This document shows positions 7,258 to 16,949 of a stretch of 64,000 nucleotides of DNA, in pieces; positions within the stretch are counted from its first letter, which is position 1; each line of letters starts with the position of its first letter. Location of the stretch: the NCBI RefSeq assembly GCF_014192715.1, contig NZ_JACHYH010000001.1, positions 310,001 to 374,000 on the forward strand, in the 5' to 3' direction. The stretch comes from Luteibacter sp. Sphag1AF. Lineage in GTDB: Bacteria > Pseudomonadota > Gammaproteobacteria > Xanthomonadales > Rhodanobacteraceae. The position numbers were made by a program, and so were the translations under genes. A model generated the notes under the pieces. That model saw nothing but the letters and a program-made list of their open reading frames with translations, did no database searches and was not told the origin of the DNA.

Positions 7258-8277
7258 TCAAATACCCGAAGGCGCCACCGACGCACCCCGCGTCGTCGAC
7301 ACGTCCGACGCATGCACGGCCGGGGCGGCTGGAACGCCGCCCGCCGCGTGATCGGCTTCCGCGGAACGAAGCGTCGGAACGATCGGCAGCGGCTTGGCCT
7401 CGTTGACCAGTTCGGGCGAGAGCGCCGCCTTGGCCGCCTGATCGGTCATCACCACGATGCTGATCCGGCGATTGGTGGCCGCCGAGGGGTCCGCCTTGTC
7501 GAACGGCACGGAGGCAGCAAGACCCACCACGCGAGCCACTTTCTCGCCCTGCATGCCGCCATCGGTCAACGTGCGACGCGCGGCATTGGCGCGATCGGCA
7601 GAAAGCTCCCAGTTGCCGTACTGACTGTCGGCACGCACGTAAGGCGCGCTGTCGGTATGCCCGGAGATGCTGATCTGGTTGGGCACCTGATTGATGAACC
7701 CGGCCAGTTCGTGAAGGATCTGAACGGTGTACGGCTTCAGGGCACCACTGCCCAGGTCGAACATCGGGCGGTTCTGCTTGTCGACGATCTGGATGCGCAG
7801 GCCTTCGGACGTGATGTCCAGCAGCAGCTGATCCTTGAACGGTGCCATGGCCTGACTTTTGGCAATCGCATCGTTCAGGTCTTTCATCAGCTTCTCAAGG
7901 CGCTTCTTTTCTTTTTCCCGGGCCATCTTCTCGGCCTGTTCCGCACTGGGGGGCGCGAACGAGGTCTTGTCACCCGGGCCGGTGGGCAGATTCATGGCAC
8001 CGCCCAGCTTGATCATGCTGGTGCTGGCACCGCCCGGGCCCGTCATGCCCGAGGGAGCCATGGTCGACTGGCCGGACGTCATGCTGGGGTTCTTGAAGTA
8101 TTCGGAGATGGCCGCGCGCTGCTGCTTCGTGCCCGCGCCGATCAGCCACATCACGAGGAAGAACGCCATCATGGCGGTGACGAAGTCAGCGTAGGCGACT
8201 TTCCACGCGCCGCCATGATGGGCGTGACCGCCCTTCCTGCGCTTCCGGACGATGATGACCTGTTTCAGCTCCGCCAT
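7258..8277 (-). CDS. motB: flagellar motor stator protein MotB
   Basis: A 339-residue stator subunit that anchors the proton-driven flagellar motor to peptidoglycan. After a basic N-terminus (VRKRRKGGHAHHGG) comes a single membrane helix starting at WKVAYADFVTAMM, with the proton-carrying Asp31 at the expected place. A plug/linker region follows, then an OmpA-like peptidoglycan-binding domain with ISGHTDSAPY and ELSADRANAARR. The C-terminal tail is Ala/Pro-rich and probably disordered. The ATG at 8277 lies nine bases after the motA stop, so the two are co-transcribed from a predicted sigma-28 promoter upstream of motA. The H+-type assignment follows from the sequence resembling MotB, not PomB. 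Confidence 0.95.
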   Translation of the reverse strand: MAELKQVIIVRKRRKGGHAHHGGAWKVAYADFVTAMMAFFLVMWLIGAGTKQQRAAISEYFKNPSMTSGQSTMAPSGMTGPGGASTSMIKLGGAMNLPTGPGDKTSFAPPSAEQAEKMAREKEKKRLEKLMKDLNDAIAKSQAMAPFKDQLLLDITSEGLRIQIVDKQNRPMFDLGSGALKPYTVQILHELAGFINQVPNQISISGHTDSAPYVRADSQYGNWELSADRANAARRTLTDGGMQGEKVARVVGLAASVPFDKADPSAATNRRISIVVMTDQAAKAALSPELVNEAKPLPIVPTLRSAEADHAAGGVPAAPAVHASDVSTTRGASVAPSGI

Positions 8278-8286
8278 GGTCGTGAC

Positions 8287-9141
8287 TCAGCGTGCGGTTT
8301 TCAGGTGCGCTTCCAGGTCCTGGAAGTTCGGACGGGCGCGCGAGGTCAACGACTTGCGCGCGAACTCCACGGCAACCATCGGGTTGTAGCCACGCAGGGA
8401 GGCCAGCAGGCCAACTTTCACGCACTCGAACGCCTTGCCGTCTTCGTTGACGCGTCCTTCCATGGCGGCAGCCAGCGGGCCCACGAAGCCGTAGGCCAGG
8501 AGGATGCCGAGGAAGGTACCCACCAGCGCGCCGGCGATGTGCTCACCGATGACGGCAGCGTCGCCGTCGATGGACTTCATGGTGATGACGATACCGAGCA
8601 CGGCGGCCACGATGCCGAAGCCCGGGAGCGCATCGGCCATCTTCTGCACGGCCAGCGCAGGCGCGGACGCTTCGTGATGATGGCTTTCCAGCTCGATGTC
8701 CAGAAGCTGTTCAAGCTCGTGCGGATCCATGCTGCCGCCGACAATCAGGCGCAGGCAGTCCGTGATGAAGTCGATGAGGTGATGCTCGGCCACCAGGCGC
8801 GGATAGGCCGAAAAGAGCGAGCTTTGCGAAGGGTTCTCGATGTGCTCTTCCATGGCAAGCTGCCCTTCCTTGCGCATCTTCACGAAGATGTCGTACAGAA
8901 GTGACAGCAGGTCCACGTAGTCCTGCTTGCGGTACTTCGGCCCCTTCAGCAGGGCGAGCATGTCGCGCATGGCGCCCTTCACGATCTCCATGGAATTGGA
9001 GCTCACAAAGGCGCCGGCCGCACCGCCGAAAATGATCAGCAGCTCGTAGGGCTGCCAAAGCGCGGCGATACTGCCGTGCGAAAGCACGTAACCACCCAGC
9101 ACGCTGACCAGGACGACGATGAAACCGATGATGACCAACAT
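8287..9141 (-). CDS. motA: flagellar motor stator protein MotA
   Basis: A 284-residue integral membrane stator subunit that forms the proton channel with MotB and transmits torque to FliG. The N-terminal helix LVIIGFIVVLVSVLGGYVL and FGGAAGAFVSS are characteristic. The cytoplasmic torque loop contains KYRKQDYVDLLSLLYD, and the C-terminal transmembrane pair includes GFGIVAAVLGIVITM and GTFLGILLAYGFVGP. The length equals typical gammaproteobacterial MotA. It is the first gene of motAB, with a sigma-28-type -10 element (GCCGATAA) about 25 bases upstream of its ATG. Confidence 0.96.
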   Translation of the reverse strand: MLVIIGFIVVLVSVLGGYVLSHGSIAALWQPYELLIIFGGAAGAFVSSNSMEIVKGAMRDMLALLKGPKYRKQDYVDLLSLLYDIFVKMRKEGQLAMEEHIENPSQSSLFSAYPRLVAEHHLIDFITDCLRLIVGGSMDPHELEQLLDIELESHHHEASAPALAVQKMADALPGFGIVAAVLGIVITMKSIDGDAAVIGEHIAGALVGTFLGILLAYGFVGPLAAAMEGRVNEDGKAFECVKVGLLASLRGYNPMVAVEFARKSLTSRARPNFQDLEAHLKTAR

Positions 9142-9165
9142 GGATGTTCCTCTCTGCCAGAGTGT

Positions 9166-9192
9166 TTATCGGCAGGAAGGAGCATCCATTGA
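9166..9192 (-). promoter_or_regulatory. predicted sigma-28 (FliA) promoter of motAB
   Basis: On the minus strand a perfect FliA -10 (GCCGATAA, 9173-9166) is spaced 11 nt from a weak -35 (TCAATGGA, 9192-9185). It lies about 25 bases before the motA ATG. Flagellar stator genes are usually FliA-dependent, which supports the call despite the poor -35. Confidence 0.6.
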
Positions 9193-9202
9193 GGGACTTT
9201 GA

Positions 9203-10540
9203 TCACACTTTGTGAACAGAATCGGCCAGCATGTCCAGTGAGCCCATATAGCGCGGAAAGACCAGCTGAATCGTCGTACCGTGCCCGGATTCACTGTCCA
9301 CCTCGATGAAGCCGCCCGCCTGCGCAACGCTTCCGTAGACCTGGGCCAGCCCGAGGCCGCTGCCACCCTCACGAGTCGTGAAATACGGCTCGAACAATCG
9401 CTGCCGCACCGCCTCAGTCATGCCCTCCCCGGAGTCCTTCACGGCCACCGCCACGTAGTGGCCTGAGGCGGAATCGCGCAGGGTCACGCCGGGCAGCGCC
9501 ACCAGTTCGCGGGTGAACAGGCGGATCTGCACCGTGCCACCGGAGGCCATGGCGTCGCGGGCATTGAGGCAGACGTTCATCAGTGCCTGTTCCAGCGCAT
9601 GACGGTCAAGATAGACCGGCAACGGCTCGTCCGGCGCATCGACGGTCAGGCCCACGCGACCACCCATGCCATGCCGGGCAAAGTCGGCAAAGTCATGCAC
9701 GGCCTGCACCATGTCCAGAGGCTCCGGCCGGGCCGGATGCGTACGCGCAAACGCCAGCAGCCGCCTGGTCAACGCCGTGGCGTGCCGGGAGCCTTCCACC
9801 GCGTAACGAAGCATTTTCCGGTGCTGGGGCAGCAACAGCTCGATATCATCTTCAAGGCCACTGAGGCTCACTATGACCGTTTGCAACATGTTGTTGAAAT
9901 CGTGAGCGATGCCGCTCACCAGCTGACCGATGGCCTGCTGCCGGTGTGCCTGACGCGAACTCTCTTCTGCAAGCCTGCGAGCCGTTGTAGCCATGTCCAG
10001 TTCGGAACTGATGGCGGCAACCATGCGTTCGGCCGCCTCGCGGGCGGCGTGCTCGGACTCCAGCCGTTCCAGCAGCGTGCCGTAGCGACTGGTGGCGTTC
10101 ACGGAACTGGCCAGCGTCTCATTCAACTTGTCTTGCAGGACTTGGTTGATCGACTCCAGCGCCACCTGCAATTGCACCCTGTCGGTGATGTCGCGGCTTA
10201 TGACGATGAAATGGTCCAGCGTGCCGTCCGCATTCATTGCCGGCGTGACCGACACATCCCACCAGCGTTGCGCCCCACTGGGCGCAGGGCGCGCGCAGCT
10301 GAAGTCAACACGGTTGCCCTGACGAGCCGTTCGCAGCGTGCGCAACAACATGTCGTGCGCGGCTTCCGGCCACAACGCCAGCCAGCTTAAACCCAGCACG
10401 TTGGCCGGATTGTCAAAACCAAGCACCGCCGCACCGCGGCCGCCGATGAAACGCACAATACCGTCGCCGTCCAGCTCTTTGATGCAGTCAGCGGAGGCCT
10501 CGACGTACTGGCGATATCTTTCTTCCGAATCAGTCGCCAC
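9203..10540 (-). CDS. PAS-domain hybrid-type-lacking sensor histidine kinase
   Basis: A 445-residue soluble histidine kinase. An N-terminal PAS sensor domain spans about residues 5-125 (ending FIVISRDITDR), followed by a coiled-coil-like stretch (residues 125-200). The dimerisation/phosphoacceptor motif VSGIAHDFNNML has His213. The ATPase domain shows NVCLNARDAM, VKDSGEGM and GGSGLGLAQVYG. No membrane helix or signal peptide is present, so it senses a cytoplasmic cue. The start is a GTG at 10540 with an in-frame stop just upstream. It is divergently oriented from a single-domain receiver gene and sits beside motAB. The pair plausibly forms one two-component system, but its signal and target are unknown. 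Confidence 0.87.
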   Translation of the reverse strand: MATDSEERYRQYVEASADCIKELDGDGIVRFIGGRGAAVLGFDNPANVLGLSWLALWPEAAHDMLLRTLRTARQGNRVDFSCARPAPSGAQRWWDVSVTPAMNADGTLDHFIVISRDITDRVQLQVALESINQVLQDKLNETLASSVNATSRYGTLLERLESEHAAREAAERMVAAISSELDMATTARRLAEESSRQAHRQQAIGQLVSGIAHDFNNMLQTVIVSLSGLEDDIELLLPQHRKMLRYAVEGSRHATALTRRLLAFARTHPARPEPLDMVQAVHDFADFARHGMGGRVGLTVDAPDEPLPVYLDRHALEQALMNVCLNARDAMASGGTVQIRLFTRELVALPGVTLRDSASGHYVAVAVKDSGEGMTEAVRQRLFEPYFTTREGGSGLGLAQVYGSVAQAGGFIEVDSESGHGTTIQLVFPRYMGSLDMLADSVHKV

Positions 10541-10601
10541 AAATTAGACCCATGTCGGATGAGTGCCCAGTATGGAGGCGCACGATAAACGTGGCGTCAA
10601 G

Positions 10602-10617
10602 CTGGCCAGAAGGCCAG
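10602..10617. repeat. small hairpin in the kinase/receiver intergenic region
   Basis: CTGGCC at 10602-10607 pairs with GGCCAG at 10612-10617 around an AGAA loop. It sits midway in the 151-bp divergent promoter region and could be an operator or chance symmetry. Confidence 0.3.
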
Positions 10618-10691
10618 TGCTATCGGATGCGTCACGGTTTGCCAACGCGCCCGGGCTCACAGTCCAGCCGTCACCTTGACTTGGGATACCG

Positions 10692-11060
10692 ATGCAATCT
10701 GACGAAGCCACCGTACTGATCGTCGAGGACGACCGAAACGTCCTGGATATCACGGGGTTCATGCTCGAAATGGCGGGCTACCACGTTCTCACCGCCTCCA
10801 ATGCCACCGAGGCACTTTTCGCCGTGGGCGAGCATCCGGACATCGGCCTGGTCTTCACCGACGTCAACATGCCTGGTGACATGGACGGCATCGAAATGGT
10901 GAACGAGCTACGCCGCCGGGGAATGCTCATGCCCGTGCTGGTTGTTTCCGGCGATGTGGGTGGCGTGGAACAACGACTGGGCCTGCACGCGTCCTTCCTT
11001 GCCAAGCCCTATGACCGCCAACAGCTGCTGGAGGCGGTCGGCGGTGCGCTGCGCCATTGA
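10692..11060 (+). CDS. single-domain response regulator (receiver only)
   Basis: A 122-residue CheY-like receiver with no output domain. The acidic pair is at D13-D14 (VEDD), the phosphorylatable Asp57 is in VFTDVNMPG, the conserved Ser/Thr region is VVSGDVGG, and Lys105 is in FLAKPYD. All catalytic positions are intact. It is divergently transcribed from the PAS histidine kinase, which is the obvious phosphodonor candidate. It is most like receivers attached to PAS-kinase proteins, so it may act as a phosphate sink or bind a partner protein. The proximity to motAB makes a motility role conceivable but unproven. Confidence 0.9.
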   Translation: MQSDEATVLIVEDDRNVLDITGFMLEMAGYHVLTASNATEALFAVGEHPDIGLVFTDVNMPGDMDGIEMVNELRRRGMLMPVLVVSGDVGGVEQRLGLHASFLAKPYDRQQLLEAVGGALRH

Positions 11061-11069
11061 CGCGATCAG

Positions 11070-11384
11070 TTACTCCGCGAGCGGCTCGGCATCACTCTCA
11101 CCCGGACGGTCGTCGTCAAATCCGGTTTCGCCCTCGGCGAATACGGGCGTACCGTCATCGTCCACACCCTGGACCAATGCCAGGGCCTTCTCGGCTGCTT
11201 CTTCAGCGGTAGCCAGCTCGCGGAAACTGCGGTTGTCGTAGACCGTGAAATATTCCGGCCGGGTCGTTCCGTCCGGCCGACGACTTCCGCCTTCGGGCCG
11301 CACGACCAGGTAGGCGGAATACCGGGCACCGTCCTTGCCGGCGCCAGAAGTCATGACATAGTTGGGAAAAGCGCGTTCTGCCAT
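11070..11384 (-). CDS. hypothetical protein (104 aa, acidic C-terminus)
   Basis: I do not recognise this protein. The ATG at 11384 is chosen over a GTG at 11399; neither has a good ribosome-binding site. The N-terminal 60 residues look like a small beta-rich domain (YSAYLVVRPEGG, then YFTVYDNRSFREL), followed by a helix (TAEEAAEKALALVQG) and an Asp/Glu-rich tail. No signal peptide or membrane segment is present. It ends 9 bp from the convergent receiver gene. It resembles small conserved proteins of unknown function in related genomes, but I cannot name a family. Confidence 0.6.
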   Translation of the reverse strand: MAERAFPNYVMTSGAGKDGARYSAYLVVRPEGGSRRPDGTTRPEYFTVYDNRSFRELATAEEAAEKALALVQGVDDDGTPVFAEGETGFDDDRPGESDAEPLAE

Positions 11385-11551
11385 GGTTTTTTCCGGCACA
11401 GGGGGATGGGGCGAGCCAGTTTACCCCGGCTTGGGAAACCGCGTTCAGCTGACCGGCACTTGTCTCGCAGGAAATTGTAGGGTATTTCCTACATACGCCA
11501 GCGTCACGTTCTATTCACGGATGCGGCGAATCGAGCACAGGGGCTCAGTCG

Positions 11552-11800
11552 ATGAAGTTTTCACACAAAAGCAAACCGTCCAGGCGTCTCGTCTGGACGG
11601 TGGCCGCCGCGATGGCCCTTGTGGGTATCGGCGGCGTGGCATTTACCCCGCGGGTAGCCGCTGCCGTACCGCGCGTGTCGTTGCAGATGGCCTACGCATG
11701 GCTTTGCGCCTCCCTCGTGGGAGCCGCCTATGTCGTGGTCACGCTGCGCGATGACGCGGAAGGCGCGGAGCGCACAGGGAGCGACGACGAGGAATTTTGA
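11552..11800 (+). CDS. small inner-membrane protein (82 aa)
   Basis: I do not recognise this protein. It has a basic N-terminus (KFSHKSKPSRR), two hydrophobic segments (about residues 13-30 and 43-63) and an acidic C-terminal tail (DDAEGAERTGSDDEEF). That predicts a two-helix membrane protein with both ends in the cytoplasm. A purine-rich AGGGG precedes the ATG at modest distance. A strong terminator follows 21 bases after the stop, which supports a real, monocistronic gene. Confidence 0.6.
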   Translation: MKFSHKSKPSRRLVWTVAAAMALVGIGGVAFTPRVAAAVPRVSLQMAYAWLCASLVGAAYVVVTLRDDAEGAERTGSDDEEF

Positions 11801-11820
11801 CTCGTCGCCCAAGGGATGAA

Positions 11821-11858
11821 AAAAAGACCCGGCCGGGAAACCCGCCGGGTCTTTTTTT
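11821..11858 (+). terminator. rho-independent terminator after the small membrane protein gene
   Basis: GACCCGGC (11826-11833) pairs with GCCGGGTC (11844-11851), followed by seven T. A run of A residues precedes the stem, so it may work in both directions. Confidence 0.9.
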
Positions 11859-12085
11859 GTTGCTTGCAGATTACCGGGAGGCCTTTTCGCAGGAGCCCGG
11901 AATATTTCTTCATGAATACCGCCCGGCCTTTCACGGTAAAGCCGCATTAACCAAAATCATGAACGACAAGAACGCGCGGAGTGGCAGATAAGCGGCCTAA
12001 TCCGCGCTGGAGGAACCGGGTTATTTGTCGCGCCAGCGATAGCGGGGGCGCGAAAGCTTCGATGTAATACGAAATGCTTAAAAGA
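11859..12085. other. non-coding spacer between two terminators
   Basis: Between the terminators at 11821-11858 and 12086-12115 I see no convincing gene, tRNA or repeat. One possible stem (GCGCGGA with TCCGCGC, loop about 20 nt) lies near 11975-12010. It may be leftover intergenic sequence. Confidence 0.4.
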
Positions 12086-12115
12086 AAAGGCCCGGCTGTT
12101 TCCAGCCGGGCCTTT
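12086..12115 (-). terminator. rho-independent terminator of the yajC-secDF operon
   Basis: A 13-bp perfect stem (12086-12098 with 12103-12115) with a 4-nt loop lies 24 bases beyond the secF stop. Read on the minus strand it is followed by TTCTTTT, a suitable U-tract. Confidence 0.85.
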
Positions 12116-12139
12116 CTGTGTGCACGTGTGCCGTGATGC

Positions 12140-13102
12140 TCAGGGACGGCGGGCGAGCTCGCCCTCGTCCTTGGCCACCGGCATCAGGTCTTTCTTCGAC
12201 ACGCCCAGCCACAGCAGGATCGGGCTGGCGACGAAGATCGACGACAGCGTACCGACCAGGATGCCGATCAGCATGGTGATGGCGAAGCCGTGAACCACCG
12301 GGCCGCCGATGAAATACAGCGCGGCCATGGTGATGCCGGTAAACAGCGACGTGATGATGGTTCGCGACAGCGTGCTGTTGATCGACTTGTTCAGCACTTC
12401 TTCCGGCGATGCATTGCGGCTGGAGCGGAACAGTTCGCGCACACGGTCGAAGACCACGACCTTGTCGTTGATGGAGTAACCCACCACGGCGAGGACGGAG
12501 GCCAGAACGGTCAGGTCGAACTCACGCTGGGTGAGCGCGAAGATGCCCAGGGTCACCAGGACGTCATGGACTTCGGTGGCAAGCGCCGCGAGAGCAAAGC
12601 GCTTCTCGAAGCGAATCCACAGGTAACCCATGATGCCCACGATGACGAAGATCACCGCGTAGATACCGTCGCTGCGCAGCTCTTCACCCACCTGCGGGCC
12701 CACGAACGAGCGGCTGGTCATGCGTACGTCGGGCCGGGCGGCCTTCAGTGCGGCGACCACGTCGTTGGCAACCTTGCCAGCGGCTTCGTCGCCGGACATG
12801 CCGGCAGCGCCAGCATCGTCCTTGCCCTGCAGGCGGACGCTGAGCTCACGCGTGCCACCCACAGCCTGCACCAGCGCGTCTTCAAGACCGCCCTTCGCCA
12901 GAGCCGCGCGAACGTCGGCCGAGTCGATGGGGTTCTCGTAAGCCACGCCGACGACGATACCGCCGGTGAAGTCCTGGCCGTAGTTGAAGCCCTTGCCGAG
13001 GATCAGGCCGATCGAGCCCAGCATCAGAAGAACGGCAAGACCGATGCTGAAACGACGCAGGCCAAGGAAGTTGAAATTGGCGTTGTGGTTAAAAATTTCC
13101 AT
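12140..13102 (-). CDS. secF: protein translocase subunit SecF
   Basis: A 320-residue inner-membrane protein, partner of SecD. It uses the proton motive force to pull proteins through the SecYEG channel on the periplasmic side. The first membrane helix follows LGLRRFSIGLAVLLML, and the first periplasmic domain begins GQDFTGGIVV. The C-terminal membrane bundle includes GYSINDKVVVFDRVRE and SINSTLSRTIITS, the hallmark SecF motifs. The length is typical. It starts 16 bases after secD and is the last gene before a strong terminator. Confidence 0.97.
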   Translation of the reverse strand: MEIFNHNANFNFLGLRRFSIGLAVLLMLGSIGLILGKGFNYGQDFTGGIVVGVAYENPIDSADVRAALAKGGLEDALVQAVGGTRELSVRLQGKDDAGAAGMSGDEAAGKVANDVVAALKAARPDVRMTSRSFVGPQVGEELRSDGIYAVIFVIVGIMGYLWIRFEKRFALAALATEVHDVLVTLGIFALTQREFDLTVLASVLAVVGYSINDKVVVFDRVRELFRSSRNASPEEVLNKSINSTLSRTIITSLFTGITMAALYFIGGPVVHGFAITMLIGILVGTLSSIFVASPILLWLGVSKKDLMPVAKDEGELARRP

Positions 13103-13118
13103 GTCGTTCTCCGGCCCC

Positions 13119-14993
13119 TTAGACCGACAGCGTCTTGAGCTTGCGACCGCCGTGGATCAGCGCGGTGATGGCGTGGGTCACGGTCACCGAGGTGAACATG
13201 GAGGTCAGGATGCCGATGAACAGCGTGACGCCGAAGCCCTTGATCGGGCCGGAGCCCATCGTCATCAGGCCAAGCGCGGCCAGAAGATGGGTGACGTTGG
13301 CATCAAGAATGGTTGCCCATGCCTTGTCGTAACCGGTGCGGATGGCAGCCAGCGGCGACGAGCCGTTGCGCAGTTCTTCACGGATGCGCTCGCAGATCAG
13401 CACGTTGGCGTCGATGGCCATGCCGAGAGTCAGCACGATACCCGCGATGCCCGGCATGGTCAGCGTGACGCCGATCAGGGACATGACGGCTACCAGGATC
13501 ACCAGGTTGAAGAACAGCGCGACGTCGGCCACCAGACCGAAGAGCTTGTAGTAGATGGCAGCGGCTAGGAGCACGAGGCCCAGACCGATCATCACTGCGT
13601 TGAAGCCCTTCTTGATGTTGTCGGCGCCCAGGCTCGGACCAATGACGCTTTCAGCCACGATGTCGACAGGCGCGGCCAGCGAACCGCCGCGCAGCAGCAG
13701 CGCCAGGTCACGGGCTTCCGAATCGCTCGGCAGGCCGTTGGTCTGGAACTTGTTGCTGAAGGGGCTGCTGATGTTGGCGTAGTTGATGACCTCTTCGGTC
13801 GTCTTGGGCACCTTCACTTCCTTGCCGTCGACCATCTTCACTTCGTTGACGCGGGTGACGTAAAGCACCGCCATCGGCTTGCCGACGTTGGCGTTGGTGA
13901 ACTCAGCCATCTTGCGTGCGCCGGAGCTGTTCAGCGTGACGCTGACGTTCGGCGTGCCGTTCTGCTGGTCGCGGCCGGAGGTCGCGTCGATCAGTTCGTC
14001 ACCGGTGACGATGGGCTTCTTGGCCAGCAGGTACGGACGGCCTTCGCGACCGAAGTACAGCTTCGCATCCGGCGGAACGCTGCCCGAGCGGGCGGCTTCC
14101 ATCGCCTGTTCCGGGCTATAGAGACCTGCGCGGTATTGCAGCGTGGCCACTGCACCGATGAGCTTCTTGGCTTCGGCCGTATCCTGCACACCGGCCAGCT
14201 CGACGATGATCTGGCTTTCGCCCTGCTGCTGGATGATCGGCTCGGACACGCCCAGCGCATTGACGCGGTTGCGCAGCGTGGTGACGTTCTGGCGGATGGT
14301 GCTCTGGGCCAGTTCACGCAGCTTGGCCGGCTTCACTGTGGCGTTGAGCACGAAGCGGTCGCCGGTGGTGGCACCGTCGTTGATCTGCAGGTCCGGGTAT
14401 TCCGTGCCCAGCAGCGTGGCAGCGGCCTGACGGTCGGCGTCGCTGCGCAGGATGATGCCCACGCCCTGGCCACGCGGATTGCGGTTGACCGAGTCGAAGG
14501 GAACATTCTTGTCGCGCAGCAGCGAACGGATGTCGTCCGAGTAGCGCGTTTCCTGCGTGTCGATGACCGCGTTCTGGTCCACTTCCATCAGGAAGCGCAC
14601 ACCACCCTGCAAATCCAGGCCCAACGGCATGGAGTTGGCGTTGATCGCACGGAGCCAGCTGGGCACCGTGGAAGCAAGGTTCAGGGCAACGTTGTACTGG
14701 TCACCCAGCGCCTGACGAAGCTGGTCGCCAGCCCTGGACTGCGCGTCGGCATCCGGAAAACGGGCCAGCAGGCGCGAGCCCGTGGCGTCGATCTCGATGG
14801 CAGAAACAGGGGTGTTGCTTTGCTGCAGCAGCCCGGCAACCTTCGTTTTCAGGGCCTCATCGACCGTGGCACCGCGGTTGGCAGATATCTGTACGGCGCT
14901 CTGGGGCGGGAAGATGTTGGGCAGCGCGTAAACGATACCGAACAGCAACACGAGTACGACCAGCGCATATTTCCAGCGTGGAAAATCAGTCAT
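13119..14993 (-). CDS. secD: protein translocase subunit SecD
   Basis: A 624-residue RND-like membrane protein that works with SecF and YajC in Sec-dependent export. The N-terminal helix begins FPRWKYALVVLVLLFG, as in SecD. LGLDLQGGVRFLMEVD is the first periplasmic-domain signature, and the C-terminal bundle contains LTLGMAIDANVLICERIREE. I prefer the ATG at 14993, which aligns with known SecD starts; another ATG lies three codons upstream. The gene follows yajC by 43 bases. Confidence 0.97.
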   Translation of the reverse strand: MTDFPRWKYALVVLVLLFGIVYALPNIFPPQSAVQISANRGATVDEALKTKVAGLLQQSNTPVSAIEIDATGSRLLARFPDADAQSRAGDQLRQALGDQYNVALNLASTVPSWLRAINANSMPLGLDLQGGVRFLMEVDQNAVIDTQETRYSDDIRSLLRDKNVPFDSVNRNPRGQGVGIILRSDADRQAAATLLGTEYPDLQINDGATTGDRFVLNATVKPAKLRELAQSTIRQNVTTLRNRVNALGVSEPIIQQQGESQIIVELAGVQDTAEAKKLIGAVATLQYRAGLYSPEQAMEAARSGSVPPDAKLYFGREGRPYLLAKKPIVTGDELIDATSGRDQQNGTPNVSVTLNSSGARKMAEFTNANVGKPMAVLYVTRVNEVKMVDGKEVKVPKTTEEVINYANISSPFSNKFQTNGLPSDSEARDLALLLRGGSLAAPVDIVAESVIGPSLGADNIKKGFNAVMIGLGLVLLAAAIYYKLFGLVADVALFFNLVILVAVMSLIGVTLTMPGIAGIVLTLGMAIDANVLICERIREELRNGSSPLAAIRTGYDKAWATILDANVTHLLAALGLMTMGSGPIKGFGVTLFIGILTSMFTSVTVTHAITALIHGGRKLKTLSV

Positions 14994-15036
14994 GCCTTGC
15001 ATTCCATGAAAGCGGCCGGGGCCGCGGCAGCGGGCC

Positions 15037-15378
15037 TCAGGAGTTCTTCAGCGTGTCTTTCGGAAGGACCTGCTGGATGGCGCCTTTCTGCACCTTGATC
15101 GAAACGTTGGGAGCAATCTCGACGCTGACGAACGAATCGCCCACATCGGTGATACGGCCGGCGATACCGCCGTTGGTGACGACTTCGTCACCCTTGGAGA
15201 GCGCGGCGAGCAGCGCGCGGTGCTCCTTCTGACGCTTCATCTGCGGGCGGATCATCATGAAATAGAAGATGCCGAAGAGCACGGCCATCATGATCAGCGG
15301 CGAAAAACCGAAAGCGCCGGGGGCACCGGCAGCCGGAGCGGCGGCCTGGGCGAATGCTGCAGAGGTCAGAATGCTCAT
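15037..15378 (-). CDS. yajC: preprotein translocase accessory subunit YajC
   Basis: A 113-residue single-span inner-membrane protein that associates with SecDF. The hydrophobic helix LIMMAVLFGIFYFMMIRPQ is followed by the family motif QMKRQKEHRALLAALSKGDEV and TNGGIAGRI. The N-terminus is Ala/Pro/Gly-rich. It begins the yajC-secD-secF block. Its promoter should lie in the 151-bp gap separating it from tgt. Confidence 0.95.
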   Translation of the reverse strand: MSILTSAAFAQAAAPAAGAPGAFGFSPLIMMAVLFGIFYFMMIRPQMKRQKEHRALLAALSKGDEVVTNGGIAGRITDVGDSFVSVEIAPNVSIKVQKGAIQQVLPKDTLKNS

Positions 15379-15492
15379 CGAAATTCTCGCAAGTTGTGGA
15401 TCAGACTCAAAAAAAAGCCTGATCGCTTAAAAAGATCGTGGATTATGCCACGCCCCCCGGTGCCGTGCACCGCGAGTGAAGGCGTGGGGGCA

Positions 15493-15527
15493 CCCCGCCG
15501 GGAACCCAAGCGGGGCGCTCGGCGGGG
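15493..15527 (-). repeat. GC hairpin directly after tgt
   Basis: CCCCGCCG (15493-15500) and CGGCGGGG (15520-15527) form an 8-bp stem immediately downstream of the tgt stop codon. No U-tract follows, so it may stabilise the 3' end or weaken read-through into yajC. Confidence 0.5.
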
Positions 15528-15529
15528 CC

Positions 15530-16792
<1,263 letters not shown>

Positions 16793-16862
16793 TCACCATT
16801 CAACGGCCGAAAGCCGTGCAACCTGAAGCGCCCAACGCTCGCGGGAAACGCCCCGGGGCCCC

Positions 16863-16889
16863 TAAAGTTCTTGCGAAACCTGCCGATCC
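16863..16889 (+). promoter_or_regulatory. sigma-28 (FliA) flagellar promoter upstream of the FliK-like gene
   Basis: TAAAGTTC (16863-16870), an 11-nt spacer and GCCGATCC (16882-16889) match the FliA consensus TAAAGTTT-N11-GCCGATAA at 13 of 16 positions with exact spacing. It lies 60 bases before the start codon of the FliK-like gene. The remaining gap back to tgt (16674-16862) shows nothing else convincing. Confidence 0.85.
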
Positions 16890-16949
16890 CCACTGCAACA
16901 GGAATGTGCCTACCCAGGCCACGCCCACGCACGCAGGAGGCCCTGCCCC

